From: Corynebacterium hylobatis
Lineage (GTDB): Bacteria; Actinomycetota; Actinomycetes; Mycobacteriales; Mycobacteriaceae
Length of the DNA: 64,000 bases
Reading direction: 5' to 3'
NCBI RefSeq assembly: GCF_003955685.1
Contig: NZ_RXHJ01000006.1
Coordinates: 62,001 to 126,000 of the forward strand
In this document: positions 61,370 to 64,000 of the stretch, piece by piece
Position numbering within the stretch: position 1 is the first letter of the stretch
Layout of the letters: every line of letters starts with the position of its first letter
The notes under the pieces: model-generated
What the model was told of the DNA's origin: nothing
Databases searched by the model: none
Seen by the model: the letters and a program-made list of their open reading frames with translations, nothing else
Program-made: the position numbers and the translations under genes

Positions 61370-61400
61370 ACCCGGGCCCCGGAACACCGAAAGGAACATC

Positions 61401-62606
61401 ATGACCGCTCCCCCGACCACCACCCCGGCCCTGGCACCCTTCGCCACACTGGCCGACACCCCCGACGTCGCCGAGGTCCGCGCCCGGGTGCGCCGGGTGC
61501 TCGCCGAACACGTGACCCCGGAACGTCTCGCCGAACACGACGAGAACGAAACCTACGACCTGGAGCTCTACAACGAGCTCGCGGCCGCCGGCCTCATCCG
61601 CCTGGAAACCGAAATCGACGGCCGCAAGGCCGCCCACCAGAGCCAGGTGACGGTGCTCGAGGAACTCGGCGCTGGCGCCACCTCGGTGGGCGTGAGCATC
61701 GTCGTCCAGTACATGGGCGTCGAACTGCTCCACTCCTTCGGCAATTCCGCCCAGCGCCAGGAATTCCTGGCGCCGTTGCTGGCCGGCGACGCCCGCATGT
61801 CCTTCGCCCTGAGCGAGCCGGACGGTGGCACCGACGTCGCCCGCGCCATGAAGACCCGGGCCACCCGGCGCGCGGACGGCTCCTACGTCCTCAACGGCCG
61901 GAAGAAGTGGATCGGTGGTGCGTCCACCGCGAATTTCCTGCTCGTGCTGGCACGCACCACGGAGATCGAACGCTCTTCCATCGACGGCATCACCATGTTC
62001 ATCCTGCCGCGCTCCACCCCGGGTATCACCACCACCCCCATCGACACGATGGGTATCCGGGCCCTGGAGCAGGCCGACATCGTCTTCGAGGACGTGGTCA
62101 TCCCGGCCGAGTTCGTCCTCGGCGAGGTCGACCGCGGTTTCCGGCAGGTGCTGGCCACCCTCAACGGTGAGCGCCTCAACGGTGCCGCCGTGGCCCTGGG
62201 CATCGGACGCGGTGCGCTGGAGCACGCCGTGGCCTACGCCAAGGACCGCGAGGCCTTCGGCCGTCCGGTGGGCGCCTTCCAGGCGCTGCAGCACGAGCTT
62301 GTCGACGCCGCCGTCAAGATCGAATCAGCCCGCCTCCTGCTCCACAACGCGGCGCGCACCTCGGACGAGGCCGAGGGTGGGGCCAACGAGACTCTCTCGG
62401 CCATGGCCAAGCTGGCTGCCTCGGAGGCCGGCACGACCGCCTCGGATATCGGCATGCGCGTCATGGGCGGCTGGGGTTTCCTGCGCCAGCTGCCCATGCA
62501 GCGCTACTTCCGCGATGCCCGGCTCTACACCTTCGCCCCGCTCACCGACGAGATGATCCGCAACTACATCGGCGAGAAGCACCTGGGCCTGCCCCGCTCC
62601 TACTGA
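61401..62606 (+). CDS. Acyl-CoA dehydrogenase
   Basis: 401 residues with MSFALSEPDGGTDVARAM (FAD contact), KKWIGGAS, EALERLNGAAVALGIGRGALE-like helix (GERLNGAAVALGIG), RPVGAFQALQHELVDAAVKIE and GGWGFLRQLPMQRYFRDARL. The catalytic Glu is not placed as in short-chain enzymes with EGT; the C-terminal stretch reads RDARLYTFAPLTDEMIRN. It oxidises an acyl-CoA to the 2-enoyl-CoA; isovaleryl-CoA is plausible given the carboxylase. Transcribed after maoC2 with GAAAGGAAC as ribosome site. Confidence 0.92.
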   Translation: MTAPPTTTPALAPFATLADTPDVAEVRARVRRVLAEHVTPERLAEHDENETYDLELYNELAAAGLIRLETEIDGRKAAHQSQVTVLEELGAGATSVGVSIVVQYMGVELLHSFGNSAQRQEFLAPLLAGDARMSFALSEPDGGTDVARAMKTRATRRADGSYVLNGRKKWIGGASTANFLLVLARTTEIERSSIDGITMFILPRSTPGITTTPIDTMGIRALEQADIVFEDVVIPAEFVLGEVDRGFRQVLATLNGERLNGAAVALGIGRGALEHAVAYAKDREAFGRPVGAFQALQHELVDAAVKIESARLLLHNAARTSDEAEGGANETLSAMAKLAASEAGTTASDIGMRVMGGWGFLRQLPMQRYFRDARLYTFAPLTDEMIRNYIGEKHLGLPRSY

Positions 62607-62641
62607 TCCACCCCCATCACTTTCTGAAAGGAACCATCCCC

Positions 62642-63103
62642 ATGTCCCAGAACATCCCCGGCCCCGACTTCGACATCAACAAGAACGTCGACATCTTCAC
62701 CGTCAACCGCGCCGACGATCTCGCCGCCGCCCCCGGCCAGACCCACAATGCCCGCCGCATCTCCGGCGTGTCCAAAGAGAACTCGGCGGCCTCGAAGATC
62801 TGGTTCGGCAAGGTCTACACCGGACCCGGCGAGGTCTCCGGCGCCCACCACCACGGCGAGGCCCAGACCGGCGGCTATGTGTTCAAGGGCCGCGGTTACA
62901 TCCGCTACGGTGAGCGTTACGAGAACATCGCCTACATGGAGGAGGGCGATTTCGTCTTCGTCCCGCCGTTCATGCCGCACATCGAGGGCAACGCGAGCAA
63001 GACCGAGGAGCTGATCTGGATGACCACCCGCACCCCGGACAACATCGTGGTCAACCTCGAGGACCAGGACGTCGCCGACATCGAGATCGACTACCGGTCC
63101 TGA
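62642..63103 (+). CDS. Cupin-domain protein
   Basis: 153 residues, one cupin barrel with metal motif 1 AHHHGEAQTGGYVFKG (three His, one Glu) and motif 2 VFVPPFMPHIEGN (His). IWFGKVYTGPGEVSG and YIRYGERYENIAYMEEGD are conserved in uncharacterised cupins found in degradation operons. It could be a dioxygenase, isomerase or binding protein. It sits between the acyl-CoA dehydrogenase and thioesterase genes with good ribosome sites at each. Confidence 0.9.
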   Translation: MSQNIPGPDFDINKNVDIFTVNRADDLAAAPGQTHNARRISGVSKENSAASKIWFGKVYTGPGEVSGAHHHGEAQTGGYVFKGRGYIRYGERYENIAYMEEGDFVFVPPFMPHIEGNASKTEELIWMTTRTPDNIVVNLEDQDVADIEIDYRS

Positions 63104-63131
63104 CCCCCTCACCCCAGCTAAGGAGCCCCTC

Positions 63132-63968
63132 ATGCAGAAGACCGCCACCACCCGCCCGGTCCCCTATTTCCGTGGTCCCGGCGAGGTGGCCTTCGGCATC
63201 CAGCCGGTGCTGACCGAAGGCCACACCGCTGAAGGAGCCATGCGCCTGGGTGAGTGGGCACTCTACGGGGACGGCTCCGGCGTGCACCAGGGCGCCACCG
63301 GAGTGCTTATCGACGACACCACCGCCTACGCCGCCCTCACCGCCCGCAGTGCCGACCAGTGGGGTGTCAGCACGGAGATCAGCGTGGATTTCCATGCCCC
63401 CATTCCGGTGGACGCGGGCCGGTTGATCTGCACCGCCACCGCCGACCACAGCTCCGCCGGTTGGGGACACAGCACCGGCGAGGTGCGCGCTGACACCGGT
63501 GAGCTGATCGCCACCGTCGGCCAGCGGATGCGATTCTTCCCCGGCGATGACTCCCCGCACCGGCAGGACCCGCAGCCGGCGGACGCACCCTCCTGGCTGA
63601 CCTCTCTCGATTCCCATCTGGAGCTGGCCGAGCAGTCGGGCACCCGGAGCGAGTTCCTCCTCCGGGTCGATCCGGGCATGCGCAACCCGATGGGGATGCT
63701 GCACGGCGGCATCAGCCTGGGGTTCTCGGAGCTCGCCGCCCGGAAGGCGTGGGAACAGTCCGAGAACTTCCCCGGGGAGCCCTTCCGGACCGCCTCCCTG
63801 CGAATGTCCTACCTGCGCCCGGGTGTCCTCGACGGTGACCTCCGGATCGTCGTGGACATCATCCACTCCTCCCGCTCCGTGGTGCTGGCTGAGGTGTGCA
63901 TCCGTAATGCTGACGGCTCAGCAGCGACCTTCGGGCTGGCGACCCTGCACCGGGTGGCGACGATGTAA
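63132..63968 (+). CDS. Double-hotdog acyl-CoA thioesterase
   Basis: 278 residues forming two PaaI-like hotdog domains. The C-terminal one has RVDPGMRNPMGMLHGGISLGFSELAARKA, the active-site HGG pattern; the N-terminal one (YGDGSGVHQGATGVLIDDTTAYAALT) has HQG in the same place. The second half ends SVVLAEVCIRNADGSAATFGLATLHRV. It likely hydrolyses acyl-CoAs to free CoA when intermediates build up. It is the last gene before the window end; 32 bp of non-coding sequence remain. Confidence 0.88.
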   Translation: MQKTATTRPVPYFRGPGEVAFGIQPVLTEGHTAEGAMRLGEWALYGDGSGVHQGATGVLIDDTTAYAALTARSADQWGVSTEISVDFHAPIPVDAGRLICTATADHSSAGWGHSTGEVRADTGELIATVGQRMRFFPGDDSPHRQDPQPADAPSWLTSLDSHLELAEQSGTRSEFLLRVDPGMRNPMGMLHGGISLGFSELAARKAWEQSENFPGEPFRTASLRMSYLRPGVLDGDLRIVVDIIHSSRSVVLAEVCIRNADGSAATFGLATLHRVATM

Positions 63969-64000
63969 ACGGTACGGCCAAGCCCGGAAGACGCCGGACG

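Overview
The window looks like chromosomal DNA of a GC-rich Corynebacterium or close relative. This is an inference from gene content, not a database match. It rests on a PhnDCE-type ABC transporter followed by a tyrosine phosphatase, a two-domain biotin carboxylase/BCCP subunit, a LppP/LprE-like lipoprotein, DtxR-box-like sites, HtaA-domain proteins and many start codons placed 6-8 nt behind a TAnnnT box, as in leaderless actinobacterial mRNAs. Every base sits in or near a protein gene; I see no rRNA, tRNA or CRISPR array.

1-16 kb: mostly housekeeping and orphan genes. These are the end of an AbrB-type permease, a pirin, a YciI protein, a DUF885 metallohydrolase, a decayed IS200/IS605-type element (about 3801-5446), a class III sirtuin, a lipoprotein, an MFS exporter, a ROK regulator, panB-panC, a gamma carbonic anhydrase with a HAD hydrolase, a 3-methyladenine glycosylase, a GNAT enzyme, a tandem DUF1540 protein and a gene of unknown function behind DtxR-like boxes. 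16-20 kb: phnD-phnC-phnE, tyrosine phosphatase and TetR in one tightly overlapped operon. 20-26.6 kb: an FMN reductase, a hydantoinase/oxoprolinase pair (hyuA-hyuB), and a Schlafen/AlbA-type ATP-binding protein gene bracketed by two ~115-bp direct repeats, each with inverted arms.

26.6-49 kb: a catabolic island for an unidentified, probably hydrophobic or acidic substrate. It has a tripartite TRAP importer, two cytochromes P450 with one ferredoxin and one ferredoxin reductase, a GMC oxidoreductase, a zinc alcohol dehydrogenase, two aldehyde dehydrogenases, an SDR, a fumarate-reductase-like flavoprotein, an HpcH/HpaI aldolase, a PEP-mutase/isocitrate-lyase-family lyase, an MFS permease, a TetR and an FCD-GntR regulator. 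It also carries two small cytosolic single-domain HtaA proteins, one at the end of the TRAP operon and one coupled to the GntR gene. The implied logic is import, P450 hydroxylation, oxidation to acid, ring or chain processing, then C-C cleavage.

49-64 kb: an acyl-CoA module resembling the mycobacterial leucine/itaconate locus (fadD, accA, citE, maoC, accD, acyl-CoA dehydrogenase, TetR). Added to it are an Old Yellow Enzyme, an SDR, an EthD-like protein, a second MaoC protein, a cupin, a double-hotdog thioesterase and an MHS-family permease. Three of its promoters carry related 18-bp dyads (CTAAC-N8-GTTAG type), suggesting one TetR regulon. The two catabolic blocks may work in series, the second degrading branched acyl-CoAs from the first, but nothing in the sequence proves this.
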